The notes beneath the pieces are model-generated. The model ran no database searches and was not told where the DNA came from. It saw only the letters and a program-made list of their open reading frames with translations. A stretch of DNA of 64,000 bases, taken from the NCBI GenBank assembly GCA_033485155.1, contig JAWQJJ010000004.1, forward strand, positions 62,001 to 126,000, given 5' to 3'. Source of the stretch: Methanomassiliicoccus sp. (GTDB taxonomy: Archaea; Thermoplasmatota; Thermoplasmata; Methanomassiliicoccales; Methanomassiliicoccaceae). Made by a program: the position numbers and the translations under genes. Below, in pieces: positions 9,341 to 17,918 of this stretch. Each line of letters opens with the position of its first letter. Positions within the stretch are counted from its first letter, which is position 1.

Positions 9341-11101
9341 TCAGCCCTCGACCTTTTTAAGCTGCTTGTTGTACATCTCCAGCAGCTCCTGGCTTGTTGT
9401 GGAGTCCCTGGGGCGCTTATCGTCGCGGAAGGTCCCGGTGAACCTGGGGAACCGGATGGCGAGGCCGGCGCCGTTGCGGATGCGGCCGTGGGCGCAGGTA
9501 TGGATGGGGGAGATGCTCAGTTCTGCCCCCAGCACCTCGAGGACGAGCGAGGGCTCGAACCACACGTCAGCTTCCATCTTCGACTCGACCAGCGCGTGCC
9601 GCGACGGTTGCTTGAAGCGGTCCAATTTCTCCGGCAGGAGAGCCAAGGTAGCATCGTCGAACCCGCTGCCCAGCTTGCACGCGGTCTCGAACCGGTCCTC
9701 GTCCGGGTTGTAGGTTGCCATGAGAAGGGCGCCATAAACGCCGCCACGCTTCCCCCGACCATGGAACGCCCCGACCGCCACCAGGTCGACGGTATCGTTC
9801 ATCTCCGACCGGTACTCCTTCTTGTACTTGATCCACAGGTAACCTCGCGAACCGGCACGATACACTGAATCGTCGTTTATGGACTTGGCCATGAGGCCCT
9901 CGCACCCGGCATTCAGGGCCTCGATGAAGAACTCCTGGGCCTTGGAAGGACTGTCAAGCACCCTCGCCTCGGACAGCCGGACGTTCTCGGTGACCTTGAT
10001 GCACCGGGTCAGAGCGGTCCGCCGGTCCGGAAGGGGCTCCCTGGTCAGGTCCTGCCCCTCGAGGTACAGGCAGTCGAAGAGGTGCAGGCGGACGGGGTAC
10101 TCTTCGATGGCCTCGGTGAGGCCGTGCTTCCTTCCCCGGCGGTGGGAAACCTCCTGGAACGGCAGCATCTCCCCGGTGTTGATGTCCACCGGGACGCACT
10201 CGCCCTCTAGTATCGCGGTCCTGCCGGTGAACGCCTCCCTCAGCGCCTTGATTACGTCCGGGAACTGCCCAGTGAGGTCCTCCAGCCTCCTGGAGTACAA
10301 TGTGATCTTGCCATCGGTGATGTGCGCCTGGACCCTCAGGCCGTCGTACTTGTACTCGAACATGGCCCGGCCCCCCATCTTCTCCAGGATCTCCTCCGGG
10401 GACGGCAACCGCTCGGCGAGCATGGCACGGATGGGGTTGCCGACCATGACGTGGAGGTCCTTGAGCCCGGCGATGCCTTTCTGGCACAGGGTCTCGCCCA
10501 CCAGCCCAAGGTCGGAGGTGATGTTGAACGCCCTCTCCACCTCGGCCTTCTCTGCCTTGGTGGCAAAGGCCTTGGCCAGGGAGTCGATCACTGTCTGCGA
10601 GGCCACGCCCAGGCGCATGCGGCCGGTGACGATGCGGGCGATGTAGCGAGCCTCGGTGGGTTTGGCGTCATGGAGTATATCGGCCAAGCACCGCATCTTG
10701 CTCTCCTGGGATCCGCTGCCTTCAAGGCGGGCGACGCGCAGCAGCGCGTCGTACACTCGGTCCAGGGTGAGGGGTTCGGAGAACAAGGTGGTCTGTTTCT
10801 TGGTCTCGAACACCTTCTCGGTGACCGTTCCGGGGTCCCCTTCCGTCGCCCATAGCTTGCGCACCATGGTCTCGTTGGCCCCGGTGGCGGAGAGCAGGGT
10901 TCGAAGGTAGAGCTTGTCGGCCATGCCCAGCTTCTCCGGGTAGAAGTCCGGGACGATGTTCCCCTGGGTCATGTACACGATCGGCCGGATGTGAGCGCAG
11001 TCGGTTTTCCGGAAGAGATCGGCCAGGATGTCCGTCATCGCCAATCGGGAGGAGGTCGATTCGAGCGCCTGGTAGACCTTCACCAGATCCTGGTAGAGCA
11101 T
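9341..11101 (-). CDS. lig: ATP-dependent DNA ligase
   Basis: A replicative/repair DNA ligase of the archaeal ATP-dependent type, 586 residues. The adenylation motif FEYKYDGLRVQAH holds the catalytic Lys near residue 250, followed by YSRRLEDLTGQFP and ILEGECVP. Further down are the motif IV-like EGLMAKSI and motif V WIKYKKEY. The N-terminal DNA-binding domain fills the first 200 residues and the OB-fold the last 150. In-frame starts exist at GTG 11110, ATG 11107 and ATG 11101. I chose ATG 11101 because the minus-strand TATA box AATTTATATGTG (about 11121-11132) lies 26 bases before it, and family members begin with a similar MLY sequence. Confidence 0.96.
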   Translation of the reverse strand: MLYQDLVKVYQALESTSSRLAMTDILADLFRKTDCAHIRPIVYMTQGNIVPDFYPEKLGMADKLYLRTLLSATGANETMVRKLWATEGDPGTVTEKVFETKKQTTLFSEPLTLDRVYDALLRVARLEGSGSQESKMRCLADILHDAKPTEARYIARIVTGRMRLGVASQTVIDSLAKAFATKAEKAEVERAFNITSDLGLVGETLCQKGIAGLKDLHVMVGNPIRAMLAERLPSPEEILEKMGGRAMFEYKYDGLRVQAHITDGKITLYSRRLEDLTGQFPDVIKALREAFTGRTAILEGECVPVDINTGEMLPFQEVSHRRGRKHGLTEAIEEYPVRLHLFDCLYLEGQDLTREPLPDRRTALTRCIKVTENVRLSEARVLDSPSKAQEFFIEALNAGCEGLMAKSINDDSVYRAGSRGYLWIKYKKEYRSEMNDTVDLVAVGAFHGRGKRGGVYGALLMATYNPDEDRFETACKLGSGFDDATLALLPEKLDRFKQPSRHALVESKMEADVWFEPSLVLEVLGAELSISPIHTCAHGRIRNGAGLAIRFPRFTGTFRDDKRPRDSTTSQELLEMYNKQLKKVEG

Positions 11102-11142
11102 GCCCATCACAACATCTTGTCACATATAAATTGCATGCCGGC

Positions 11143-12738
11143 CTACTCTGGGGGGAAGTCGACGAGGCTGGTCTGTCCCTGCTTCTCGACCTTATTGGGC
11201 TTGGCGGTCTTGGCGCTCTCGCGGTCCCACTGCTGCTTGAGCGTGTGAAGGCGCTTGCGCATCTCCCGCTCCTTCTTCTCGCTCGCATTCAGGGACGCTT
11301 CGTCCCTCGTACCAGCGGTGACAAGGACCACGACCCTTCCGGCGCGCGAACGTCCCGTGCGGCCCCGACGCTGGATCGACCTTATCTCCGACGGCACCGG
11401 TTCGTAGAAGATCACGAGGTCGGTGTTGGCGACGTCGAGCCCCTCTTCGCCCACCGAGGTCGCTACCACGACATTGTAGTCGCCATCGCGGAAGCCCTGC
11501 AACACTCCGATCTGCTCCTTCTGCTTCAGTCCCTTCCCGTTGATTCGACCGGACTGGCCGATGAGCTTCGTGACCCTGGCGCCGTCGACGCGCGCCAGCA
11601 AATTGGTCACCATGTCGCAGGTGTCGCGGTACTGCGTGAAAACGAGTACCCGGGAATCTGGTTTGACCTGCAGCTGGTTGCTGACGATCCCCATGACCCT
11701 AGAGATCTTGGGATGCTCCATGTGCAGTGATGACAGCATGCGGATGACATCTTCAAACTCGTCCGAGGCCACAATGGCACGGGAAGCCTTCGATCCGTTG
11801 TCCGACGAGGCCTCGGCCTTCAGCTTCTCAAGGTACGAGGTCAGCGCCGTCACTCCCTGGGTCTCGGCGAGCTCGAGGGCGTGCCCGACCTTGATGGCCC
11901 GGGCCTGCACCGAGAGCGCATTGTACAGCGTGTGGCTCTTCTCTCCCTTGTTGAGCCGCTGCTGGACCATGTGTTGCACCTCGAGAAGATACTTGACAGA
12001 GGGCGGCCGGGCGGCGTTCATGGCCCCCATGCTGACCAGCTCCTGGATGTAGCGATTGTACAGTTTTCGCAGGACGTCGGCCACCTTGCGCATCCCCACC
12101 GGCACCTCGACCTCCACCCAGTCGACGTGGATGTCGTGCACGTAGTTCGCGACATCGGGATCGGCTTCGGAACGCACCTCGATGTTCTCGATCCCCAGGT
12201 TCGAGCATACCTCCTTGATCTTGGCCATGCTCGAGCCCGGTGAGGCGGTCATGCCCAGGACGAGGCCATTGTGGCCCATGAATTCCTGGGCGATGGGCAC
12301 GTAAGCATAATTGCCCACCCCCCGATGAGCCTCGTCAAAGATGATCAGGCGGACGTCGCGGAGGGAGATACGCTCCGTCCTCAGATCATTGGCGATGACC
12401 TGGGGGGTGGAGGCGATGATGTCGCTCTGCACCCACTCCGCCTCCCGCTCCTCCGGATCGACCTCACCGGTCAGCACGGTGACCCTCTTGCCTACGATCT
12501 TGTCCCTGAGGAAGAGCGCGTGCTGCTCCACCAGTGGCTTGGTCGGAGCCAGGAGCAGGACCTTCCCCTTCTTACGGGCCAGGACCTCGGCGGTGACCAG
12601 GAGAGCGACCACCGTCTTGCCCATCCCGGTCGGGAGGACGACCAGGGTGGACGCCCTCAGGCTGGCGTCGGCCAAGGTCCGCTGGTACTCCCGGAGCTCG
12701 ATGCTATCCTTGAGAATGAGCGGATGGTCGACGAACAC
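11143..12738 (-). CDS. Hef/FANCM-family DEAH helicase without nuclease domain
   Basis: A 531-residue superfamily 2 helicase with Q-motif region REYQRTLADASL, Walker A LPTGMGKTVVALL (about residue 37), DEAH box IFDEAHRG (about 134) and TASPG. The C-terminal RecA domain has FTQYRDTCD, VATSVGEEGLDVANTDLVIF and the arginine-finger motif QRRGRTGR. This matches the archaeal Hef helicase, which processes stalled forks. Euryarchaeal Hef usually carries an XPF-type nuclease domain and exceeds 700 residues. Here the protein ends shortly after the helicase, so it is a helicase-only form. The start is GTG 12738, with a TATA-like CATAAGTTTC about 30 bases upstream. Its 3' end lies 33 bases from the ligase promoter region. 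Confidence 0.92.
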   Translation of the reverse strand: MFVDHPLILKDSIELREYQRTLADASLRASTLVVLPTGMGKTVVALLVTAEVLARKKGKVLLLAPTKPLVEQHALFLRDKIVGKRVTVLTGEVDPEEREAEWVQSDIIASTPQVIANDLRTERISLRDVRLIIFDEAHRGVGNYAYVPIAQEFMGHNGLVLGMTASPGSSMAKIKEVCSNLGIENIEVRSEADPDVANYVHDIHVDWVEVEVPVGMRKVADVLRKLYNRYIQELVSMGAMNAARPPSVKYLLEVQHMVQQRLNKGEKSHTLYNALSVQARAIKVGHALELAETQGVTALTSYLEKLKAEASSDNGSKASRAIVASDEFEDVIRMLSSLHMEHPKISRVMGIVSNQLQVKPDSRVLVFTQYRDTCDMVTNLLARVDGARVTKLIGQSGRINGKGLKQKEQIGVLQGFRDGDYNVVVATSVGEEGLDVANTDLVIFYEPVPSEIRSIQRRGRTGRSRAGRVVVLVTAGTRDEASLNASEKKEREMRKRLHTLKQQWDRESAKTAKPNKVEKQGQTSLVDFPPE

Positions 12739-12804
12739 GCCCCTGCATCAGGGGGGTCGTTGAAGAAACTTATGGTGACCCAGTTGTAAGTGCCGAAAGT
12801 GCCC

Positions 12805-13488
12805 TCAGAACCATTTCCCGGGGTCGGGCCGGGGAGCGGGGCGCATAAGATCCTCGGAATCATGATGGAGGTCGTTGACGGCCCGGGATACGGGATATGC
12901 TTCCATCCGCTCGGCGGGGAAGGGACGGAAGATCCTATCCATATCGCTGCCCTCCAGGGGGGCGGGCCCCAACCACACCTCCTCGTCCTCGTGGGACAGG
13001 ATCACTGGCATGCGGCCGTGGATCGGTGCCATGAGCGCGTTGGGGACGGTGGTGATGATGGTGAAGCTGAGCACCTCCCCGCCCGAGGGATCCCTCCATC
13101 GGTCATACAACCCGGCCATGGCGAACAGTCCCTCGTCCTTTAACTTGGCCAGGTAGGGCACCTTGCCGTCAGCCGCCCATTCATAGAATCCGGTGGTGGG
13201 CACCAGGCATCTACGATCCTTGAGCGACGCCCTGAACGCCGGCCGTTCGGCCACGCCCTCGGCCCGGGCGTTGATCATGCGCGACCCGATACGGGGGTCC
13301 TTGGCCCAATGCGGAATGAGCCCCCAGCGCATCATGACCAGTCGGTTGGGGCTGTTGCGGATCACGATCGGCGCGTCCTGGGTGGGGGCGAGGTTGTACC
13401 GGGGACGGGGCATGTCCGCTATCGGCGCGTCGATGGAGAAGCGGGGGATGAGATCCTTGATTTCCCCTATGGTGAACCGCCCGCACAT
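12805..13488 (-). CDS. SRAP-family protein (YedK/HMCES abasic-site protein)
   Basis: The 227-residue protein begins MCGRFT, the hallmark of SRAP proteins, whose Cys2 forms a covalent thiazolidine link with abasic sites in single-stranded DNA. The other conserved parts are also present: the PRYNLAPTQ stretch, the WGLIPHWA segment, the INARAEGVAERPAFR stretch, the RCLVPTTGFYEW motif with its active-site Glu, and the late HGRMPVIL with the active-site His. Length is typical of the bacterial and archaeal family. Position beside hef and lig suits a genome-repair role. Confidence 0.95.
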   Translation of the reverse strand: MCGRFTIGEIKDLIPRFSIDAPIADMPRPRYNLAPTQDAPIVIRNSPNRLVMMRWGLIPHWAKDPRIGSRMINARAEGVAERPAFRASLKDRRCLVPTTGFYEWAADGKVPYLAKLKDEGLFAMAGLYDRWRDPSGGEVLSFTIITTVPNALMAPIHGRMPVILSHEDEEVWLGPAPLEGSDMDRIFRPFPAERMEAYPVSRAVNDLHHDSEDLMRPAPRPDPGKWF

Positions 13489-13566
13489 GCTGAGCCGTAG
13501 TGACCGCGGGAGCGATAATCATTGCCATCTAGGTAAAAAAAGAAAAAGGGGGGTTAAGCACAAAGT

Positions 13567-13737
13567 TCATTTCTTGAAGATGCCGCCGATCTTGCTCATG
13601 GCCTGGTCCATCATGCTCTTGGCCGAGCTTTCGTCCATGCCGTGGGCGGTCTTGGCATGCTCCTCCATCTGTTTCCTTACCTCTTCCTCGGTGTTCCCGG
13701 TGGCTGTGAAGTCTCCCTTAGGACATTTCAGTTCCAT
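13567..13737 (-). CDS. Small DUF1059-like protein
   Basis: A 56-residue ORF begins ATG 13737 with MELKCPKGDFTATGNTEEEV and ends TGA at 13567. The pattern of an N-terminal Cys, a strand, TEEEV, then a helix with HAKTAHGM resembles DUF1059 small proteins, which have been suggested to bind metal. Only one Cys is kept here. The sequence GAGGG lies about 8 bases before the ATG, inside an imperfect palindrome (arms ATCCCT/AGGGAT near 13740-13755). Codon use is like that of its neighbours. The function is unknown. Confidence 0.75.
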   Translation of the reverse strand: MELKCPKGDFTATGNTEEEVRKQMEEHAKTAHGMDESSAKSMMDQAMSKIGGIFKK

Positions 13738-13858
13738 TTTATCCCTCGGGAGGGATGTTCAAACGCATGGTAGATTAAGGTTGGTCTGACCAAGGGTCGG
13801 TGCGGAACGGCAGAATGAACATGGACGCAAATATGAAAAAAGAAGGGGTTGGGCCTGC

Positions 13859-14182
13859 TTAGTGGCATCCGGCGCAGGAGCCGCCGCAGGAGGACCGCAG
13901 GTTGGGGTTGTTGACGATGAGCCCCGCCCCACTGGGGGTCTCGATGTAATCGACGGTCGAGCCCTCGAGCATCTCCTGGGTCTCGCCGTCATAGTAGAAG
14001 GAGAAGCCATCGATCTTCTGTTCGATGTCCTCGTCGTTCTTCTTCTCCTGGAAGGCCATCCCGAACTGGGGGCCGGAACACCCCATCCCGGCAAGGTAGA
14101 TCCTGATGCCGAAACCCTTCTTGTCGTTCTTCTCCAGCAGGTCGTTGATGAACTTGATCGCTTCAGTGCTGACCTCTACCAT
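13859..14182 (-). CDS. IscA/HesB-like iron-sulfur cluster assembly protein
   Basis: A 107-residue A-type Fe-S carrier family protein. The HesB fold shows as VEVSTEAIKFINDLL, IRIYLAGMGCSGPQFG and the C-terminal cysteine-rich tail RSSCGGSCAGCH, which supplies the remaining ligands. The extra tail cysteine and final His differ from the classical C-x-C-G ending. ATG 14182 is preferred to TTG 14188 because the strong Shine-Dalgarno AAGGTGAT sits five bases before ATG 14182 and would touch TTG 14188. A TATA element CTTATATATC (about 14214-14223) lies upstream. Confidence 0.88.
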   Translation of the reverse strand: MVEVSTEAIKFINDLLEKNDKKGFGIRIYLAGMGCSGPQFGMAFQEKKNDEDIEQKIDGFSFYYDGETQEMLEGSTVDYIETPSGAGLIVNNPNLRSSCGGSCAGCH

Positions 14183-14315
14183 GTCCAATCACCTTTTCAA
14201 CTGAGAATTGTTAAGATATATAAGACAATTGCCGGACTATTTCGGCCCGACGTTCGCACCGTTCGTTCATGGTCGCAAAGGGTTTATCTTGACCTGTAGT
14301 CCTCAAAGGAGCTAA

Positions 14316-14783
14316 ATGGAGTTCACCTCGCGGCATTTGATCAGGAAGGACCTTCCCCAGGTCATCGCCATCAGCAGGGAGAATATGGCGTCCATCATTT
14401 TCGCCTCATGGGGGGTGGAGTACCGTGACGAGGACCTCCTGCACATGCTGCTCGAGCCCACCGCCTTCACCGAGGTATTCGAGTCTGGCGGCAGGATCGT
14501 CGCCTACTACTCGGTCGATGAGCGTAACGACAACCTGTTCATTAACTCCATCCAGGTGCTCAAGGAGTGCCAGAATCTGGGCCTGGGCAGGGAGATGATG
14601 ACCCGCATCGAGGATCGGGCCAAGCAATACCAGATGAGGGGCATCGAGCTGTGGGTACAGATTACCAATCGCCCAGCCATGGAGTTCTACCGGCACATGG
14701 GTTATCGCATGGTCTCCCGCCAGGGAAACAACTACCTCATGCGTCTCCTCCTTGATCCCCGGGAAGGGTGGAGATTCGTGTGA
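14316..14783 (+). CDS. GNAT-family N-acetyltransferase (RimI-like)
   Basis: A 155-residue acetyltransferase of the GNAT fold. The acetyl-CoA binding segment is INSIQVLKECQNLGLGREMM, a variant of the Q/R-x-x-G-x-G/A loop, and the C-terminal part has MEFYRHMGYRMVSR, as in RimI/Ard1-like proteins. The N-terminal part (IRKDLPQVIAISRENM) forms the usual first helices. The substrate, perhaps a protein N-terminus or a small amine, is not deducible. The gene is divergent from the IscA-like gene, and AT-rich DNA before it includes a possible promoter. It is the last gene before the AT-richer island. Confidence 0.85.
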   Translation: MEFTSRHLIRKDLPQVIAISRENMASIIFASWGVEYRDEDLLHMLLEPTAFTEVFESGGRIVAYYSVDERNDNLFINSIQVLKECQNLGLGREMMTRIEDRAKQYQMRGIELWVQITNRPAMEFYRHMGYRMVSRQGNNYLMRLLLDPREGWRFV

Positions 14784-15166
14784 TGGTGCGAGCAGACTTA
14801 CTCTGACTCTCGAGTCCTCCTTCTCCGACCTTCGCCGGGCCCCGTCCACGGCCGGGCGGTGAGGTATCGATAAGTTACAAGAGCGGAGAGCACAGGGAAA
14901 CGGGAATCAAGCCGGGCCATGGATCAGCGGGAGGTCGAGTTCTTCTGTTCTCGTACCTGGCGGAGCGGTCGTCCCTAACTTGGTCCTAATCACTCGGATG
15001 GCCTAGATTCGGCTTGCGGACTGCAGGTTCCAGATCGTTCAGGTTTAAAGCAACATATTCTGGTGGATGTTCACTCTATGCAATCAAAAAGAAGAGTGGT
15101 GGATGTATGCGGCTATAGGGGAGGTCAATACTCCCCTATGCCACATCGGTTTCCGTTATGATCCGC
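14784..15166. other. 383-bp intergenic region with strong hairpin
   Basis: Two convergent genes end here. I found no convincing ORF. A stretch near 15000-15055 faintly resembles the 3' half of a class II tRNA but lacks a T-loop consensus, so I do not call it. The clear element is the hairpin at 15111-15142. Confidence 0.5.
15111..15142. terminator. Hairpin downstream of the secreted-protein gene
   Basis: GGCTATAGGGGAG pairs with CTCCCCTATGCC across a 7-base loop, with one bulged base. It lies 25 bases past the stop of the minus-strand gene at 15167, a place where a terminator or 3' stabilising hairpin would sit. The left arm begins a sequence that recurs at 24458-24492. A small RNA is an alternative. 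Confidence 0.4.
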
Positions 15167-15586
15167 CTATCCACCAAGATACAACTGGCAGTTGATATTG
15201 CCCGACCCCATTCCAGTCCTAGAGCTGCAGGTAATGTCTACGCTCCCGCTGTAGTGTGCATAAACATTTCCCAGGCCAGGGACATAGACAATCCCTGCCC
15301 AATAGGCCGTTACGTGATTGGATTGGACGTTGGTGCTTAAATACCAATAGCCAGTCGAATCCGAAGTTGTTTGTGCACCCGTTGTCTGATCCGTGATCGT
15401 TGCCCCAGACAGGGCGGTCCCATCAGGTTTGTATACGTATCCGTAGACGCACTCCGGTGGGACAGATTCGGTCTGAGCATTTGCCTCACCTGCAACATAG
15501 CACAAACCTAAGAAGCCTGTTGCCACAAACATCAGCGCTGCTAAGATTGTAATTAGTTTGTTATTACTGCAACTATCGTCACTCAT
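15167..15586 (-). CDS. Secreted protein with carboxypeptidase-regulatory-like domain
   Basis: A 139-residue protein with a signal peptide: basic NNKLI, a hydrophobic core (residues about 10-32), then GEANAQ as the probable cleavage region. The mature part holds one beta-sandwich of the carboxypeptidase regulatory-like or Cna-B type (CVYGYVYKPDGTALSGATIT, then TGYWYLSTN), a fold used in surface adhesion. Cys residues flank the domain. Its base composition is more AT-rich than its neighbours, a sign of recent acquisition or a surface-protein niche. The stop codon is TAG. It is likely cell-surface or extracellular; the partner is unknown. Confidence 0.8.
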   Translation of the reverse strand: MSDDSCSNNKLITILAALMFVATGFLGLCYVAGEANAQTESVPPECVYGYVYKPDGTALSGATITDQTTGAQTTSDSTGYWYLSTNVQSNHVTAYWAGIVYVPGLGNVYAHYSGSVDITCSSRTGMGSGNINCQLYLGG

Positions 15587-15748
15587 GGTTCATCCTCCCG
15601 GGAGAAAACAGACCAGGCATCAACTGACCAAGGTAATGCATGGTCTACGCCAATTCCCCGCATGTGTCAATTTTGATTATACATACATAAAATTAATGAG
15701 TTGAGTATGAATGGGCAGGAATTGGGCGATCTGCATCCAAGATAATGT

Positions 15749-15955
15749 TCAGACCATGCCCTCGTCATCAACGATTTGCTGATCGTTAGCCCCATTCTGC
15801 ATATGATGGCGGCCATGGTTGCTTACCTTTCGCACCATTTCCACAAATTCGCTCTTGTTTTTGAGCCCTACTGAACATTTCAATGGATTTGAGACTGGAG
15901 AGTGAAAAGCGAGGCCCTGGGAGGTTAACGGAACGGGAATGAAACTATCGTCCAT
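15749..15955 (-). CDS. Possible small protein of unknown function
   Basis: A 68-residue ORF starts at ATG 15955 (MDDSFIPVPLTSQGL) and has plausible protein composition: a Pro/Ser-rich first half, then a charged helix KSEFVEMVRKVSNHGRHH. A minus-strand TATA-like TTCATATATC (about 15977-15986) is centred 26 bases before the ATG, fitting leaderless expression. It overlaps nothing in the sense annotation except the divergent promoter. There is no family match I can name, so it may be a chance ORF. Confidence 0.35.
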   Translation of the reverse strand: MDDSFIPVPLTSQGLAFHSPVSNPLKCSVGLKNKSEFVEMVRKVSNHGRHHMQNGANDQQIVDDEGMV

Positions 15956-15982
15956 TATCCATTTATATGCTCCCATCGATAT

Positions 15983-16714
15983 ATGAACAGCATCCAGGTG
16001 AGGGAGTTGGAATACATATACGAAGCAATACAAGGTGCAATCGTTCCATTGGTTGCTACATGTGTTGCCGCCCTCGCATTATGGAGCTATCATAAATTTC
16101 ATATTCCGAGTTTTCTACTCCTTTCGGCTTCGTTTTTTCTGATGGTCATCGCATCGGCCATCGGGACTATTTTCCTCAATGGGAAGGTATTCAGTTATGA
16201 CGATAGCTACGCCTGGCAACTTCAGATCGCGATCGCATCCATCACACTTCTGGCTTTTACCCTTCTCGCGTCCATTTATCATTCTGAAAAATATGCTCAA
16301 GACATAAAAAGTACCAAGGCCCAGCGGATTGTTGGCGGCCTAATAATTGCTTTTGAGCTTGCGATAATCCTCTATTCTGCGATCTACCGCTTCAATTCAC
16401 TTCCAAGTTTTCCGGCGTATTTGGCGGCATACTACCTGATATCCAGCGTAACCTTTGTTATAATGATCTATGTCGTCGTCTCATTATACTCGATATATTG
16501 TATCGGCATGAGCAAGAACACCCTGCTAGTGCTTGTCGGGTTTTCTTGTTTGGTGATAAGCAGTTTCGTCGGATCGCTTGCTACAATTCTGTTCGAGGTT
16601 CTTCACTCATCAGATTTTGAGGCCGTCTACACATTAAGTGCGCTCCTTGGATTGATAACAGTCGTTGGATACCTCTCGTTCTTGTTCGCCCTGCTGCGCC
16701 TGAGGGTTTTGTGA
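15983..16714 (+). CDS. Seven-helix membrane protein
   Basis: A 243-residue integral membrane protein with about seven hydrophobic helices spread over the whole length, separated by short polar loops. There is no signal peptide apart from the first helix, no catalytic motif and no recognisable domain. Its last four bases overlap the start of the winged-helix gene, so the two are translationally coupled. Coupled membrane protein and wHTH pairs are frequent in archaea. A sensor for membrane state or an extracellular cue is an inference. GC content is clearly lower than in flanking housekeeping genes. Confidence 0.75.
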   Translation: MNSIQVRELEYIYEAIQGAIVPLVATCVAALALWSYHKFHIPSFLLLSASFFLMVIASAIGTIFLNGKVFSYDDSYAWQLQIAIASITLLAFTLLASIYHSEKYAQDIKSTKAQRIVGGLIIAFELAIILYSAIYRFNSLPSFPAYLAAYYLISSVTFVIMIYVVVSLYSIYCIGMSKNTLLVLVGFSCLVISSFVGSLATILFEVLHSSDFEAVYTLSALLGLITVVGYLSFLFALLRLRVL

Positions 16715-17001
16715 TGGTCCCGAAGCCAGCATCCTATCGCTCAAAATGCAGGATATATGCTGACATCCTCAGGGCTATCCAGCAAACCGACAAAGCCAAG
16801 GCGACCTATCTTCTTCACGAAGCCAACCTATCACACGAACGTTTAATTCGTCATCTCGAGGCACTGGTGGATTTAGGGCTTATTGTGAAAAAGGTAGATG
16901 ATGACGGCGTAGTGTATGCCATAACGACCAAAGGAAGCGAATACCTGGCCCAGTTCAGATTGGTGGAAAAATTCGGTGAAACGTTCGGAATAAGGGTTTG
17001 A
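16711..17001 (+). CDS. Winged helix-turn-helix regulator (SSO10a/HTH_45-like)
   Basis: A 96-residue DNA-binding protein of the archaeal SSO10a-like (HTH_45) type. The order is helix IYADILRAIQQTDKAKATYL, helix-turn-helix ANLSHERLIRHLEALVDLGL, then wing VDDDGVVYAITTKGSEYL and a terminal helix. Such proteins dimerise through the C-terminal helix and bind DNA without a ligand domain. The ATGA overlap with the upstream membrane protein gene argues for coexpression and stoichiometry, possibly with the membrane protein holding or signalling to the regulator. Confidence 0.85.
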   Translation: MMVPKPASYRSKCRIYADILRAIQQTDKAKATYLLHEANLSHERLIRHLEALVDLGLIVKKVDDDGVVYAITTKGSEYLAQFRLVEKFGETFGIRV

Positions 17002-17486
17002 TCCCTTTTTCATGTAACCTTAAGGTCAGGTCGGCAAGGTCCCATTTCTTAACCATGATGGGCGGTTGATGGATGAGATCATGGAAGCATTCGAATCGGC
17101 ATCCACTCGTATAGAAAGGTTTCCAAATCCCATTGCGCCGCCAGGAGAACAGGAACGGTGTTAAACAACCTCTAAATGCACTCATTGAGTATGAATGAGA
17201 ATTCCGAGATGTCATCGAGCAGGCGTCGGACGAAAGTCGCGCGGCCTTGAATGCAAGTGTTCCCCTACCATTGAACACCCTACATCTTGCATCAAATTAT
17301 GCAGTCAGGGAGATTAACGCCGCAATAATGGTACGAAATAAATAGGCATCTTACTGCGCAAACGCTGATTCCAAGGCTAACAGCGGACCGAAAGCGATCG
17401 CTTACAATATTGGCAATCGGGGGATGCCTAACGTTGGCTCATCCGTTCATCGGCGGATGAGGGGTGGAGAATGATAACTCACCCCA
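17002..17486. other. 485-bp AT-richer intergenic region
   Basis: Apart from the decayed ORF at 17069-17345, no gene, repeat or clear promoter is visible. An antisense frame over 16955-17278 has no coding character. Confidence 0.4.
17069..17345 (+). pseudogene. Decayed small ORF with frameshift and internal stop
   Basis: Starting at ATG 17069, frame 2 reads MDEIMEAFESASTRIERF to a stop after CGGTGT. A shift into frame 3 then continues with VKQPLNALIEYE, a TGA, and EFRDVIEQASDESRAALNAS onward to TAG 17343-17345. Both segments have protein-like composition, which suggests one former coding sequence of about 90 residues broken by one indel and one nonsense change. I cannot name the family. Chance is possible because the pieces are short. 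Confidence 0.35.
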
Positions 17487-17918
17487 TTACCTCATCTCCG
17501 CCTTCACCGATCTTGGGGCCAAACTACCTCTTAGGGCAAAGCCAGTCAGAAGGCAGATCATTGCGGATAGGACACCAAGATAGAATCCGATGCCCAAACT
17601 CCCTTGTTCTCCCTCATAGGTCATAAGGTAGAGACTAGCGAAGGTAATCAAGCCTATGATCTGAGCGATCGCTCCCCACCTGGTGAATATTGTGAGGATG
17701 CAACCGCCAAGGAAGAAAAAGCCACTTATCGGTGCAAGCATATATGGCCAGAACTGGTAAAGATCCCAAATATTGCTAGGGTCAATGAACCTTGTCAGAG
17801 GAATCTCCGAATGATTTAAAAAATCAATGGTTATCCATGCAAGGAAGATGCTGACAAAACCTAGCACTATGCCTATCTTGCTAGCTATATTCAGCCAATT
17901 AGCCTTCGGAAGTTTCAC
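17487..17918 (-). CDS. Four-helix membrane protein, unknown
   Basis: A 143-residue membrane protein with four predicted helices, centred at about residues 20, 62, 88 and 118, and a basic C-terminus. There is no signature motif. It lies alone in the AT-richer island and has no close partner. The ATG at 17918 follows a weak GGGGAAC ribosome site. Any role in envelope or stress would be a guess. Confidence 0.7.
   Translation of the reverse strand: MKLPKANWLNIASKIGIVLGFVSIFLAWITIDFLNHSEIPLTRFIDPSNIWDLYQFWPYMLAPISGFFFLGGCILTIFTRWGAIAQIIGLITFASLYLMTYEGEQGSLGIGFYLGVLSAMICLLTGFALRGSLAPRSVKAEMR

Noticed and set aside
14985-15060. A faint class II tRNA-like sequence (GGACTGCAGGTTCC, then GTTCAGGTTTAAAGC)
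   Set aside because: There is no GGTTCRA T-loop, no closed acceptor stem and no clear D-arm, so I do not call a tRNA or an att site.
16955-17278. A 107-residue minus-strand frame
   Set aside because: It has poor coding composition, overlaps the winged-helix gene end and the decayed ORF, and has no promoter or domain.
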